From NCBI GenBank assembly GCA_947626265.1, contig CANQRM010000006.1, forward strand, positions 1 to 64,000: a stretch of 64,000 nt of DNA, given 5' to 3'. The DNA comes from an uncultured Oscillospiraceae bacterium (GTDB lineage: Bacteria > Bacillota > Clostridia > Oscillospirales > Oscillospiraceae). Shown in pieces: positions 1-8,502 of the stretch (its first letter is position 1; every line of letters begins with the position of its first letter). Below the pieces are notes generated by a model. That model ran no database searches. It was not told where the DNA came from and worked only from the letters and a program-made list of their open reading frames with translations. The translations under genes and the position numbers were made by a program.

Positions 1-23
1 AGTTCAATTCTGTTGATGCGCCG

Positions 24-863
24 CTAACTGACCAATCCCAGCCGTTCCAGCGTTCTGGCATGCTCCGCGCCGGTGGTGATGAGGTAGATCCGCGTCGTGT
101 TGATGGACGAGTGCCCCAGCACATCCGCCAGCTTTACGATGTCGTGGCATGCCCGGTAGAACGTGGTGGCGAACAGATGCCGCAGGTTGTGGGGAAACAC
201 CTTCGTCGGTTCCACACCCGCCGCCCTGCACACCGCCTTCATCTCCGCCCATATCTGTCGCCGGCTCAGGCTCTTTCCGCTTCTGGTGAGAAAGATCTCG
301 CCGGAGGCGATTTTGTTTTTGCGGGCATACTTCAAAAGTTTCCGGCACAGCTTCCCCGGCAGCATGATGGTGCGTATCTTCCCCTTGAGCGTTATCTCTG
401 CCCGGCCCATCTGGGCTGCCTCCACCGTTATGTACTGCACCTCCGACACCCGGATGCCCGTGCCGCAGATAGTCTCCATGAGCAGCGCCAGACGTGTCCT
501 GCCGCTGTCTCTCGCCGCCGCTACCAGCTTTTCATACTCGGCTTTGGTCAGCTCCCGGCCAGGGTCACGGAAGGCCCTGCGCTGGAGGCGAAGGGCTTTG
601 ACGCAGCAGTCCTGCCAGCCGCAGAACTTGAAAAACGTGTTCACCGCCGCCAGCTTCACATTTACCGTGGCCGGAGTATATTCCCGGGTGAGCAGATGCT
701 CTTTCCATGCAACGGCCTGCTCCTTTGTGACCTCACGGCCGTCTAGCCAGGCCATGAACTCCTCTATAGTCCGCACATACATCTTCACCGTGGCCGGCGC
801 CCGTTCCTCCTCCGTCAGAAAACAAGTGAATCCTTTGATCTGTCTCTCTGTGATGGTGCGCAT
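24..863 (-). CDS. Tyrosine recombinase (phage integrase family)
   Basis: This is a site-specific recombinase of the Xer/phage-integrase type that cuts and rejoins DNA through a tyrosine. An N-terminal SAM-like core-binding domain covers roughly residues 1-90, followed by the catalytic domain. Visible catalytic motifs are GTGIRVSEV (first Arg), HNLRH (His and second Arg), LGHSS (His) and the nucleophile in TRIYL. The ORF track begins at 971, but the ATG at 863 is preceded by GGAGGG at good spacing and gives 279 residues, close to a minimal integrase. A 12-bp inverted repeat lies across this ribosome binding site. No other mobile-element genes are adjacent, so it may be a solitary recombinase acting on a nearby site or the edge of an element outside the window. 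Confidence 0.88.
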   Translation of the reverse strand: MRTITERQIKGFTCFLTEEERAPATVKMYVRTIEEFMAWLDGREVTKEQAVAWKEHLLTREYTPATVNVKLAAVNTFFKFCGWQDCCVKALRLQRRAFRDPGRELTKAEYEKLVAAARDSGRTRLALLMETICGTGIRVSEVQYITVEAAQMGRAEITLKGKIRTIMLPGKLCRKLLKYARKNKIASGEIFLTRSGKSLSRRQIWAEMKAVCRAAGVEPTKVFPHNLRHLFATTFYRACHDIVKLADVLGHSSINTTRIYLITTGAEHARTLERLGLVS

Positions 864-876
864 AAAAAACGCCCTC

Positions 877-910
877 CGTTTCGTGTAGTACTTCCATTCT
901 ACACAAAACG
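877..910. repeat. 12-bp inverted repeat upstream of the recombinase
   Basis: The arms CGTTTCGTGTAG (877-888) and CTACACAAAACG (899-910) are inverted copies matching at 11 of 12 positions, separated by 10 bp. The left arm overlaps the Shine-Dalgarno sequence of the recombinase. Arm length and spacing resemble the core of a tyrosine-recombinase crossover site, but an autoregulatory operator or an mRNA hairpin occluding the ribosome binding site are equally possible. Confidence 0.6.
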
Positions 911-1120
911 GGGACGTATTCCCAAATGACTGGCACTTCGTCGCTCTCTTCTTTTCTTTTGTCCATGCCATGCCGACAAAAATTGGTTTTTATAATCCGG
1001 CGAAAAGTGCAGAACATATAGCCGACAAGCAAACAGGGCGGCATTGCGAAATGGCCTTATGGCCGTTTTGGACAGCCGATCCTCTGCCTGTCAATGCAGC
1101 GGAAAGGAGTAAAAACGAAA

Positions 1121-1318
1121 ATGGCTAAGAATTCCAATCAGCTTGTGAACCCCAATGCCCGTGACGCGATGAACCGCTTCAAGATGGAAGCCGCCACCGA
1201 GGTGGGCGTCAACCTGAAGCAGGGCTACAACGGCGACCTGACTAGCAAGCAGGCCGGTTCCGTCGGCGGCCAGATGGTCAAAAAGATGATCGAGGCCTAC
1301 GAGAACGGCATGAAGTAA
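1121..1318 (+). CDS. Small acid-soluble spore protein, alpha/beta type
   Basis: This DNA-binding protein of the dormant spore coats DNA and protects it from UV and heat, and is degraded by the GPR protease at germination. At 65 residues it has the family's usual size. The conserved segments are present: the EVGVNL region with the adjacent EAATE stretch where GPR normally cuts, and the hallmark GSVGGQMVKKMIE near the C-terminus. The ATG at 1121 is preceded by AAAGGAG with good spacing; the ORF-track start at 1094 has no such site. The gene is monocistronic and ends at a strong hairpin terminator. It is the clearest sign that the organism forms endospores. It should be transcribed by the forespore sigma factor G, but I could not assign a convincing promoter. 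Confidence 0.93.
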   Translation: MAKNSNQLVNPNARDAMNRFKMEAATEVGVNLKQGYNGDLTSKQAGSVGGQMVKKMIEAYENGMK

Positions 1319-1338
1319 GCACCTCTGTAAAAAGAGGG

Positions 1339-1369
1339 GCGGCGCGGCAGTGATGCCGCGCCGCTTTTT
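1339..1369 (+). terminator. Rho-independent terminator of the SASP gene
   Basis: A perfect 10-bp GC stem GCGGCGCGGC / GCCGCGCCGC with a 6-nt loop is followed by TTTTT. It lies between two convergent genes and overlaps the stop codon of the leftward C39-like gene, so it may serve both directions. Confidence 0.9.
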
Positions 1370-1988
1370 ACCTGTCGGGGTACCGGACCCCCACGGCCAT
1401 GGCCCGCTGGGCCAGGTGCCGCTGCTGGGTGAGCTCTTTTGGATAATGTATGAGCCCGTGGTTTTCATAGGGGTCGTTGAACCAATACCCCTCGGCGTCA
1501 TAGCCCACCAGGAGCATGCAGTGCTCGTTGGAGGTCCACTCAAACGTCTTCCCGCTGTCCCAAAGCCGCCAGGAGGGGCCCCGGACCGGCGGGCGCATGT
1601 CGATGCAGGCCCAAAAGACTACCGGGATATCATAGTTTACATAATTTTCTATCAGTGCCTCCATAGGCGCCCCCGTCTCGTCCACCACAAGAGGCGGGTC
1701 AGGCATGCGGTCCGCCAGAACCTTTTCCAGAGCCGTGCGGATCACCGGGGCGTAGCAGCCCATGCCGTTTTCGTCATAGGGACTGCCGCAGAATACCCTC
1801 CTGGGGTCCGGGCCCCAGAGCTGGCCGTCCCGGGTCTCAAAGCTGCCCATGGGCAGGTAATTCCGGATAAACTCATCCACCGTGATGTCCACGCCCAGAT
1901 GGCGCAGCAGCATCACCGCGCTGACGCTCTCGCAGCCGGTGGGATACGTCCCCTTTTGCCCGATATACGGGGCGTGTATCAGTTTCAC
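1368..1988 (-). CDS. C39-like papain-fold peptidase (Peptidase_C39_2)
   Basis: This 206-residue protein belongs to the C39-like cysteine peptidase group. The candidate nucleophile is Cys19 in PTGCESVSAV, the general base His156 in NEHCMLLVGYD, and an Asp follows in FNDPYE, the order expected for the family. No signal peptide or membrane segment is visible, so a cytoplasmic or non-classically exported location is likely. The start codon is GTG at 1988, two bases after the stop of the upstream membrane-protein gene and with only a weak Shine-Dalgarno, which suggests translational coupling. The substrate is unknown; characterised relatives act on peptides or as hydrolases in cell-wall or peptide processing. 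Confidence 0.72.
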   Translation of the reverse strand: MKLIHAPYIGQKGTYPTGCESVSAVMLLRHLGVDITVDEFIRNYLPMGSFETRDGQLWGPDPRRVFCGSPYDENGMGCYAPVIRTALEKVLADRMPDPPLVVDETGAPMEALIENYVNYDIPVVFWACIDMRPPVRGPSWRLWDSGKTFEWTSNEHCMLLVGYDAEGYWFNDPYENHGLIHYPKELTQQRHLAQRAMAVGVRYPDR

Positions 1989-1990
1989 GG

Positions 1991-3682
1991 TCAGCCCGCC
2001 GCGACGGCGTAGGCCTCCAGGATGGCGGGGCTTTCACCCGCCTCCGGCAGGGCGTGGGAGATGGTCACCTTATCGCCCTCGCTGAGGACGATCACGTTCC
2101 GGTCCTGGGCGGCGGAGACGGCGTAGAACACGTCCTCGCCCTTGAGGCGGATATAGTACCAGCTGGTGCCCTCCAGCACCGCCGTGCGTATCTCCTCAAT
2201 GGTCCCCTTGGCCTCGCCCTGCTCCTCGGGCAGACCGCCGCCGGAAACCACGCCCCGCTCATTGAGAAGGTTAACATAAGTTCTCTCGCATGCGGATACC
2301 GTGGAGCCGGTGGCCACGATCTGGTACTGGGCCACGTTCACCATGGCGTAGCTCTTCACCAGGTTTGTGGCGTCCATCAGGGGGATGAAGTAGGTGGGCT
2401 GGCCGGAGATATTGAGAAGCAGCGGGAACGTGGCGGTGTAGCCCAGGTCCTGGACCACGCCCATGGCGGAGGCCCGGGCGGCCGCCTCGGTGGCGCCGGG
2501 GGCCACGTAGTACTTCGTCTCTTTGGTGCGCATATTGCACAGGAGGAAGCCCAGATTCGACTGGTCCGCGTTGGCGCTGGTGACGCCGGTATAGACATAC
2601 ACGTCGTCGTTCATGGCGATATAGTTATACCCGTCCGTGGTCATGGTCACGTCCCGCTGGCCCAGGATGGAGTTGATGAAGCCCCGGACCAGGGTGCCGT
2701 GGTAGTCGTACTGCTCCATGATGAGCTGGGGGGTATAGAGGGTGTCCACCCAGGTGGGGACGGTCTCATAATATTCGCTCTCGCCGGTGACCGCGTCCAT
2801 GAGCACCGCGCCTTGGATGTCCCGCCCGCCGAAGAGGCCGATGGTCTTCACGAGGCGCGGGGCGATCCACCAGGGGTGACCCTCCTCGTCGATCTCAAAT
2901 TCCGGCGTGGAGAACATCATGGTGGGGTACTGGAACCGCAGGTGGCGCAGCACATTCCGGTTCAGGGGCTCGGAGAAGGAATATTTCATCCCCTCCCCCG
3001 CCGGCAGGCGCACCACGCTGGCCTCCTGGGTCACCATGTCCACCACCACATAGGCGGGCAGGCCGCCGCCCCGGTTGGTGAACCACTTGAACAGGTCCGC
3101 GTATCCGATGGGGGCCACCCGCACGGGCCGGCCCTGGTAGTTGATCTGGGTGGAGTCGTTGGAATATTCAAACTGGCTCACCATGTCGGACAGCGTGCCC
3201 ATCTGCCGGTCGCCCAGGTAGTTGGCGCTGGTCCTGTCCAGGGTGGGTATCTCATTGAAGGAGATCTGGGCCACGTCCTCGGCGAAGTCCCCGGTCTGCA
3301 CGTCCAGGAGCTCCCGGTAGGCCCCGGCCCGGAACATGGGCAGGGAGATGACCTTGCCGATGAGGGCCGCCAGCAGCACCAGCGCCAGGGCAACGCCTAC
3401 CGGCAGGCAGTGGGTCTTGATGAAGGAAAACCCGCTCTTGATCTTCCCCTTCACCGACGCGTCGTCCAAGAGCCCGGATATGCCCGTGGTCAGCACCACG
3501 CAGGCGATGTAGACCACGCACAGGAAGATGAGGAAGCCGTAAAATTCCCCGTCGTGCAGGTTGATGGCCGGCAGGGACACGTAGAAGTACACAAATCCCG
3601 CCAGGGCCGTGACGAGGATGCAGAAGACCGTCCTTCCCACCCGGCCCTTGGGCAGGTGGAACCTGTGTTTTTTCCCGTCCAT
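1991..3682 (-). CDS. Large membrane protein of unknown function
   Basis: I do not recognise a characterised family in this 563-residue protein. Three hydrophobic segments sit near residues 17-38, 46-68 and 91-112, followed by about 440 mostly soluble residues that would lie on one side of the membrane. The soluble part has many short beta-rich stretches and no catalytic motif I can name. The ATG at 3682 follows AGGAGGAAA and a good promoter lies just upstream. It appears to form a two-gene operon with the C39-like peptidase, with two bases between stop and start, so the two products may work together at the membrane. Some databases attach CvpA-like labels to proteins of this look; I cannot confirm that here. 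Confidence 0.7.
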   Translation of the reverse strand: MDGKKHRFHLPKGRVGRTVFCILVTALAGFVYFYVSLPAINLHDGEFYGFLIFLCVVYIACVVLTTGISGLLDDASVKGKIKSGFSFIKTHCLPVGVALALVLLAALIGKVISLPMFRAGAYRELLDVQTGDFAEDVAQISFNEIPTLDRTSANYLGDRQMGTLSDMVSQFEYSNDSTQINYQGRPVRVAPIGYADLFKWFTNRGGGLPAYVVVDMVTQEASVVRLPAGEGMKYSFSEPLNRNVLRHLRFQYPTMMFSTPEFEIDEEGHPWWIAPRLVKTIGLFGGRDIQGAVLMDAVTGESEYYETVPTWVDTLYTPQLIMEQYDYHGTLVRGFINSILGQRDVTMTTDGYNYIAMNDDVYVYTGVTSANADQSNLGFLLCNMRTKETKYYVAPGATEAAARASAMGVVQDLGYTATFPLLLNISGQPTYFIPLMDATNLVKSYAMVNVAQYQIVATGSTVSACERTYVNLLNERGVVSGGGLPEEQGEAKGTIEEIRTAVLEGTSWYYIRLKGEDVFYAVSAAQDRNVIVLSEGDKVTISHALPEAGESPAILEAYAVAAG

Positions 3683-3716
3683 AAGCGTTTCCTCCTGTAT
3701 TGTTGCTTTTTCCTGT

Positions 3717-3745
3717 AGTTTACCACATTCTGCCTCTTCTTACAA
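3717..3745 (-). promoter_or_regulatory. Sigma-A-like promoter of the membrane protein / C39 operon
   Basis: On the minus strand TTGTAA is separated by 17 bp from TAAACT, 35 bp upstream of the ATG. Each box matches the consensus at four of six positions. Confidence 0.6.
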
Positions 3746-3769
3746 CCGGACAGGCCACGGCATTTTATG

Positions 3770-3799
3770 TTGCAATCCGTTGTACATATATGTTAATAT
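3770..3799 (+). promoter_or_regulatory. Candidate sigma-A promoter of the signalling operon
   Basis: TTGCAA, an 18-bp spacer and TAATAT lie in an AT-rich stretch ahead of the first hybrid kinase. It diverges from the promoter of the membrane-protein operon. A palindrome GGTCCGGC-GG-GCCGGACC (3810-3827) lies between it and the ribosome binding site and could be an operator or a leader hairpin. Confidence 0.5.
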
Positions 3800-3851
3800 A
3801 TAAGTTAAAGGTCCGGCGGGCCGGACCCATCAAACGTGCGTTGGGAGTCCT

Positions 3852-6413
3852 ATGAAAGCTAAACCGCAGAAAAAGAACCATATCAGTCTCTGGGACGCGA
3901 TCGTCATCGGCGTGCTGCTGGTGTTCGTGTTCGTGTCCTTTTACCTGTTCGTCCGGGACAACCGGGCGCGCATCCTGGCCCAGAATGACAGCTTTATCCA
4001 GGCCGCCACCAGGCAGAAGGCGGACCGGCTGGACGACCTGGTGGACACGGCAATGATGGACGCCCAGGCCATGGCCCACCTCTACGGCCAGACGCTGACG
4101 GAGCCGAAGGTGGAGCCCGATATGCTGGAGGACATTACGGCACGGACCAACTTCGACTACGCCGAGTTCATCGACAAAAACGGCATGGACCTGACCGCCG
4201 ACGGCAATTCGGTGGACCTCTCCGACCGGGACTACTTTCAGGACGGCATGAAGGGAAATTCCGCCCAGTTCATCCTCTACCACTCCCGCGTCACCGACGA
4301 GACCCTGCTCATCTCCTACGCCCCGTTCTACTACGAGGATGAGATCATCGGCGTGCTCAGCTGCATCATGAAGGAGAGCACCGTCATGGACGTGCTGGGC
4401 GCCAACTATCTGGGCGTACAGGGCGACACCTATCTTCTGGACCGGGAGGGCCGCATCCTCTTCACCACCAGCGCCGGCACGCCGGGCGTCGACCTTATCC
4501 AGTCCATGGCCCGGGGCGGGTATATCAACAGCGAGACCATGCGGGCCTTTAAGTCTGTGCTGAGCACGGACAACGACATCGACGAGGTCAGCATCAACTA
4601 CGAGGGCACCAGCGGCGCCGGCAACGCCTATATCACCACGCTCCACGACGGCCGGTGGGTGCTGATGCAGACCCTTTCCTCCACCGCGACCACCGCAATG
4701 GCCCAGGAGGCCAACTCCATTGTCTTCCGGCTGGCAATATCCCTTGTGGCCGCGTTTTTGGTCTATGTCATCTACCTTGTTGTGAAAAACTGGCTGCAAA
4801 GGCGGCGGCTGGAGGAGGAAAAGCAGGCCGTGACCCAGATCGTGGATGCGGTCACCTCCCTGTTCGGCCGGTTCATCCTGGTGGACTACGAGAAGGATAC
4901 ATACGAGTATTTGAAACAGGACGACGTCCTTGATATCCGGGACAAGGGCTCGTTTACAAAGCTGATGGCCCATCTCTCCCCCATGTATGTGGAGGACGGG
5001 GAGCGGATGACCGCCTTTGTCTCCCCGGACTACGTGAAGGAGCACCTCACCGAGGACGTGCCCTACCTGCAGACCGAGTACCAGCTGGACGCGGGCGGCG
5101 GCCGCCGGTGGGAAAATCTGTCCATCCTCTGCCTGCGGCGGGAGGACGGCGTGCCCGTGGGCGTGCTGTACGCCATCCAGGACGTGACCGTCCTGAAGGA
5201 GCGGGAGCTGGAGATCCGGGCCGCCATGCAGGAGGCCTCCGACGCGGCCCAGGCCGCCAATCGGGCCAAGAGCGATTTCCTCGCCCGCATGAGCCACGAT
5301 ATCCGCACCCCCATGAACGCCATCATGGGCATGACGGCGGTGGCCGCCATGCACCTGAACGAGCCGGAGCGGCTCAAAGACTGCCTGAACAAGATCACCA
5401 TTGCCAGCCGCCATCTTCTGGCGCTCATCAACGACGTGCTGGACATGTCCAAGATCGAGAGCGGCAAGGCCACGCTGGACGAGGCGCCTTTCGCCGTGCC
5501 CGACATGGTCCGGAGCGTGCAGACCATCATCCAGCCCCAGGCGGATAAAAAAGGCCAGCAGCTGGAGGTCATCACCGAGGCGCTGGAGCACCCCGCCGTG
5601 GTGGGGGACGCCCCCCGCATCCAGCAGGTGCTGGTGAACATCCTTGGCAACGCCGTGAAGTTCACCCCCGAGGGCGGGCACATCACCTTCTCCGTCCGGG
5701 AGCTCAGTTCCACGGTCCATGGCATGGGCTGCTATCAGTTCGTCTGCAGGGACAACGGCATGGGCATGGACGAGCAGTTCCTCAAGACCATCTTCGAGCC
5801 CTTCTCCCGGGCTGATAACTCCGCCACCCGGAACATCGAGGGCACGGGCCTGGGCATGAGCATCACCCGCAGCATCGTGCAGATGATGGAGGGCGACATC
5901 CGGGTAGAGAGCGCGCCCGGCCAGGGCTCCACCTTCACCGTGGAGATACACCTGAAGCTCCAGGACAGCGGCCGGCAGGCCGCCCCCGCCGGGGAGGAGC
6001 CGGCGCTGGGCGAGGACCTGTCCGAGCCCTCCTTCGAGGGCAAGCGGGTGCTGCTGGTGGAGGACAACGAGCTGAACCGGGAGATCGCCGAGGAGCTTCT
6101 CACCGCCATGGGCGTCACAGTGGAGCAGGCCGAGGACGGCAAACAGGCCCTGGACATGGTGTCCCAGGCCCCGCTCCATTATTACGACCTGGTGCTCATG
6201 GACGTACAGATGCCCGTTATGAACGGCTACGAGGCCGCCCGGGCCATCCGGGCCCTGGACCGGCCCGACGCCGGGGAGCTGCCCATGGTGGCCATGACCG
6301 CCAACGCCTTCGCCACGGACATCCGCGCGGCTCTGGACGCGGGCATGAACGGCCACCTGGCCAAGCCCGTGGAGGTGGCGAAGCTGGCCCAGACCTTAAA
6401 GCGCTGGCTGTGA
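3852..6413 (+). CDS. Hybrid sensor histidine kinase with Cache-type sensor and receiver domain
   Basis: This 853-residue membrane kinase should sense an extracellular ligand and feed phosphate into a relay. In order it has a transmembrane helix (about 12-35), a long extracellular region of dCache type (about 40-285), a second helix (about 295-316), a PAS-like segment (about 335-465), a HisKA domain with His482 in MSHDIRTPMN, an HATPase domain with NILGNAVKF, DNGMGM and GTGLGMS, and a C-terminal receiver with acidic EDN near 738 and phospho-acceptor Asp784 in LMDVQMP. The next genes, a c-di-GMP response regulator and an Hpt protein, follow within 20 bases each, so His482 to Asp784 to Hpt to response regulator is a plausible phosphorelay. 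The signal is unknown. Confidence 0.9.
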   Translation: MKAKPQKKNHISLWDAIVIGVLLVFVFVSFYLFVRDNRARILAQNDSFIQAATRQKADRLDDLVDTAMMDAQAMAHLYGQTLTEPKVEPDMLEDITARTNFDYAEFIDKNGMDLTADGNSVDLSDRDYFQDGMKGNSAQFILYHSRVTDETLLISYAPFYYEDEIIGVLSCIMKESTVMDVLGANYLGVQGDTYLLDREGRILFTTSAGTPGVDLIQSMARGGYINSETMRAFKSVLSTDNDIDEVSINYEGTSGAGNAYITTLHDGRWVLMQTLSSTATTAMAQEANSIVFRLAISLVAAFLVYVIYLVVKNWLQRRRLEEEKQAVTQIVDAVTSLFGRFILVDYEKDTYEYLKQDDVLDIRDKGSFTKLMAHLSPMYVEDGERMTAFVSPDYVKEHLTEDVPYLQTEYQLDAGGGRRWENLSILCLRREDGVPVGVLYAIQDVTVLKERELEIRAAMQEASDAAQAANRAKSDFLARMSHDIRTPMNAIMGMTAVAAMHLNEPERLKDCLNKITIASRHLLALINDVLDMSKIESGKATLDEAPFAVPDMVRSVQTIIQPQADKKGQQLEVITEALEHPAVVGDAPRIQQVLVNILGNAVKFTPEGGHITFSVRELSSTVHGMGCYQFVCRDNGMGMDEQFLKTIFEPFSRADNSATRNIEGTGLGMSITRSIVQMMEGDIRVESAPGQGSTFTVEIHLKLQDSGRQAAPAGEEPALGEDLSEPSFEGKRVLLVEDNELNREIAEELLTAMGVTVEQAEDGKQALDMVSQAPLHYYDLVLMDVQMPVMNGYEAARAIRALDRPDAGELPMVAMTANAFATDIRAALDAGMNGHLAKPVEVAKLAQTLKRWL

Positions 6414-6426
6414 CCGGGAGGGCGCC

Positions 6427-8484
6427 ATGTTCAACAAGGGAAAAATTCTGATCGTCGACGACTCTGAGATGAACCGCTCCATCCTGGCGGACATGCTGGA
6501 GGAGGAGTACGTCATCCTGGAGGCGGAGGACGGCGAGCAGGCCGTCTCCATTATGGAGGAGCGCCACGAGGAGCTCGCCCTGGTGCTGCTGGACATCGTC
6601 ATGCCCCGGATGGACGGCTTCGGGGTCCTGGAGACCATGAACCGGCGGGACTGGATCGAGGACGTGCCCGTCATCATGATATCCGCCGAGAGCGGCTCCG
6701 CCTCCGTGGCCCGGGCCTACGATATGGGCGTCACCGACTTCATCGCCCGGCCCTTCGACGCGCTCATCGTGCGAAAGCGAGTGGTCAACACCCTGCTTCT
6801 GTACGCCAAGCAGAAGCGCCTGGCCTCCATGGTGGAGGAGCAGATCACCGAGACCGAGCGGCGCAGCAGCCTGCTGGTGGAGATACTGAGCCACATCATG
6901 GAGTTTCGAAACGGCGAGAGCGGCCTTCACGTCATGCATGTGCGGACCCTGACCAACTTCCTTCTGAAGGCCCTGGCCCGGCGGACGGACAAGTACGCCC
7001 TGTCCGCAGCGGACATCGAGCGCATCAGCGTCAGCTCCGCCCTGCACGACATTGGCAAGATCGCCATCGACGAGAAGATACTCAACAAGCCCGGCAAGCT
7101 CACCGACGAGGAGTTTGCCATCATGAAGACCCACGCCCTCCGGGGCGCGGAGATGCTCAACGCCATGGAGGAGCACCGGGACGACCCGCTGGTGCGCACC
7201 AGCTACGAGATATGCCGCTGGCACCACGAGCGCTACGACGGCCGGGGCTATCCCGACGGCCTGGTGGGGGACGAGATACCCATCGCCGCCCAGGTGGTGG
7301 CGCTGGCGGACGTGTACGACGCGCTGACCAGCCCCCGGGTATACAAAAAGGCCATCGACCATGACACCGCCGTGCAGATGATACTGGATAACCAGTGCGG
7401 GGTGTTCAACCCCCTGCTGATGGAGTGCCTGAAGGAAAATTCCGAGAGCATCCGGGGCCTTTTGAAGGGCACGCTGGAGCAGTCCGCCCGGCGGGAGGCC
7501 CAGGGCATCGTCAGCGAGTCGGTGCGCCCTGCGGGCGCCTCGGACCGGACCCTGCGGCTCCTGGATCAGGAACGAATGAAGAACGACTCCTTCTCCGCCA
7601 TGACCAACGACATCCAGTTCGAGTACACCTCCTCCCCCGCCATGATCAGCATGAACCCCCACAGCGCCGAGACCCTGGGCCTGAGCGAGATCATCTCGGA
7701 CCCGGCCACCGACCCCCAGCTCCAGACCGTGCTGGGCCCGGACGGATGGGCGCTGCTGTCGGAGAAGATACGCCTGGCCTCCCCGGAGGTACCGGACATC
7801 ACCTATGACTGCGAGCTCACCTACGGCGGCCATACCCGCTGGCACCGGGTGGTGCTGAAGACCTCCTGGTCCGACGAGGACCCGCCCCGCTTCCTGGGGG
7901 CCCTGGGCAAGGCCACGGACATCCATGAGACCCGCAAGAAGCTGGAGGAGCTCACCCAGAAGGCCTCCCGGGACCCCATGACCAGCCTTCTGAACCGGGC
8001 CGCCGCCCAGGAGCGCATCGAGGCCCGGATGCTGGAGCGGCCCCAGAGCCAATACGCCCTGGTCCTGTTCGACCTGGACTTCTTCAAGTCCGCCAACGAC
8101 ACCTACGGCCACCAGTTCGGCGACGCGGTCATCCGCACCGTGGCGGACCGGCTCCGCCGCAGCGTCCGGGGCGCGGACATATGCTGCCGGGCCGGCGGGG
8201 ACGAGTTCATGATCTTCCTGGAATACAATACAGACCTTGAAAAGACCGTGGACCGCATCTTCCGCCAGCTCACCGGCGACTATGAGGGCTTTTACATCTC
8301 CGTCACCATGGGCGTGGCGCAAAGCCGTATCATGGGCCTGAGCTATGAGCGGCTCTTCCGGGCAGCGGACCAGGCCCTGTACGCGGCCAAGCGGGACGGC
8401 AAGGGCCGCTACTGCTTCTACGACCCGTCCAACACCAGCACCTACTCCGCCATTTCCGACATAGACGAAGACGCAAACGAATAA
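6427..8484 (+). CDS. Response regulator with HD-GYP, PAS and GGDEF domains (c-di-GMP turnover)
   Basis: This 685-residue cytoplasmic output protein carries both signatures for making and breaking cyclic di-GMP. A receiver (1-120, Asp56 in LLDIVMP) is followed by a linker helix, an HD-GYP phosphodiesterase domain (about 150-350; HD at 207-208 in LHDIGKIA, then HHERYDGRGYPDG), a PAS-like region (about 375-500) and a diguanylate cyclase domain with intact GGDEF at 590-594. The inhibitory I-site RGAD sits five residues before GGDEF, as expected for product-inhibited cyclases. It starts 13 bases after the kinase gene and is probably phosphorylated through the neighbouring Hpt protein. Whether both activities operate, or one is switched by the receiver, cannot be read from sequence. 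Confidence 0.9.
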   Translation: MFNKGKILIVDDSEMNRSILADMLEEEYVILEAEDGEQAVSIMEERHEELALVLLDIVMPRMDGFGVLETMNRRDWIEDVPVIMISAESGSASVARAYDMGVTDFIARPFDALIVRKRVVNTLLLYAKQKRLASMVEEQITETERRSSLLVEILSHIMEFRNGESGLHVMHVRTLTNFLLKALARRTDKYALSAADIERISVSSALHDIGKIAIDEKILNKPGKLTDEEFAIMKTHALRGAEMLNAMEEHRDDPLVRTSYEICRWHHERYDGRGYPDGLVGDEIPIAAQVVALADVYDALTSPRVYKKAIDHDTAVQMILDNQCGVFNPLLMECLKENSESIRGLLKGTLEQSARREAQGIVSESVRPAGASDRTLRLLDQERMKNDSFSAMTNDIQFEYTSSPAMISMNPHSAETLGLSEIISDPATDPQLQTVLGPDGWALLSEKIRLASPEVPDITYDCELTYGGHTRWHRVVLKTSWSDEDPPRFLGALGKATDIHETRKKLEELTQKASRDPMTSLLNRAAAQERIEARMLERPQSQYALVLFDLDFFKSANDTYGHQFGDAVIRTVADRLRRSVRGADICCRAGGDEFMIFLEYNTDLEKTVDRIFRQLTGDYEGFYISVTMGVAQSRIMGLSYERLFRAADQALYAAKRDGKGRYCFYDPSNTSTYSAISDIDEDANE

Positions 8485-8502
8485 TAAAGGAGGACTTACG
8501 CC

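Noticed and set aside
1013-1019. CATATAG as the sigma-G -10 box of the SASP gene
   Set aside because: No good -35 partner and it lies about 100 bp before the start codon.
733-1044. 103-residue minus-strand ORF upstream of and overlapping the recombinase start
   Set aside because: No ribosome binding site or recognisable domain; it overlaps the recombinase in another frame.
3765-6356. 863-residue antisense ORF opposite the first hybrid kinase, and similar long ORFs at 6217-8874, 8991-11441 and 2054-3718
   Set aside because: Low-complexity His/Gly/Val/Leu-rich translations typical of the complementary frame of GC-rich genes; the sense strand encodes clear domains with proper ribosome binding sites.
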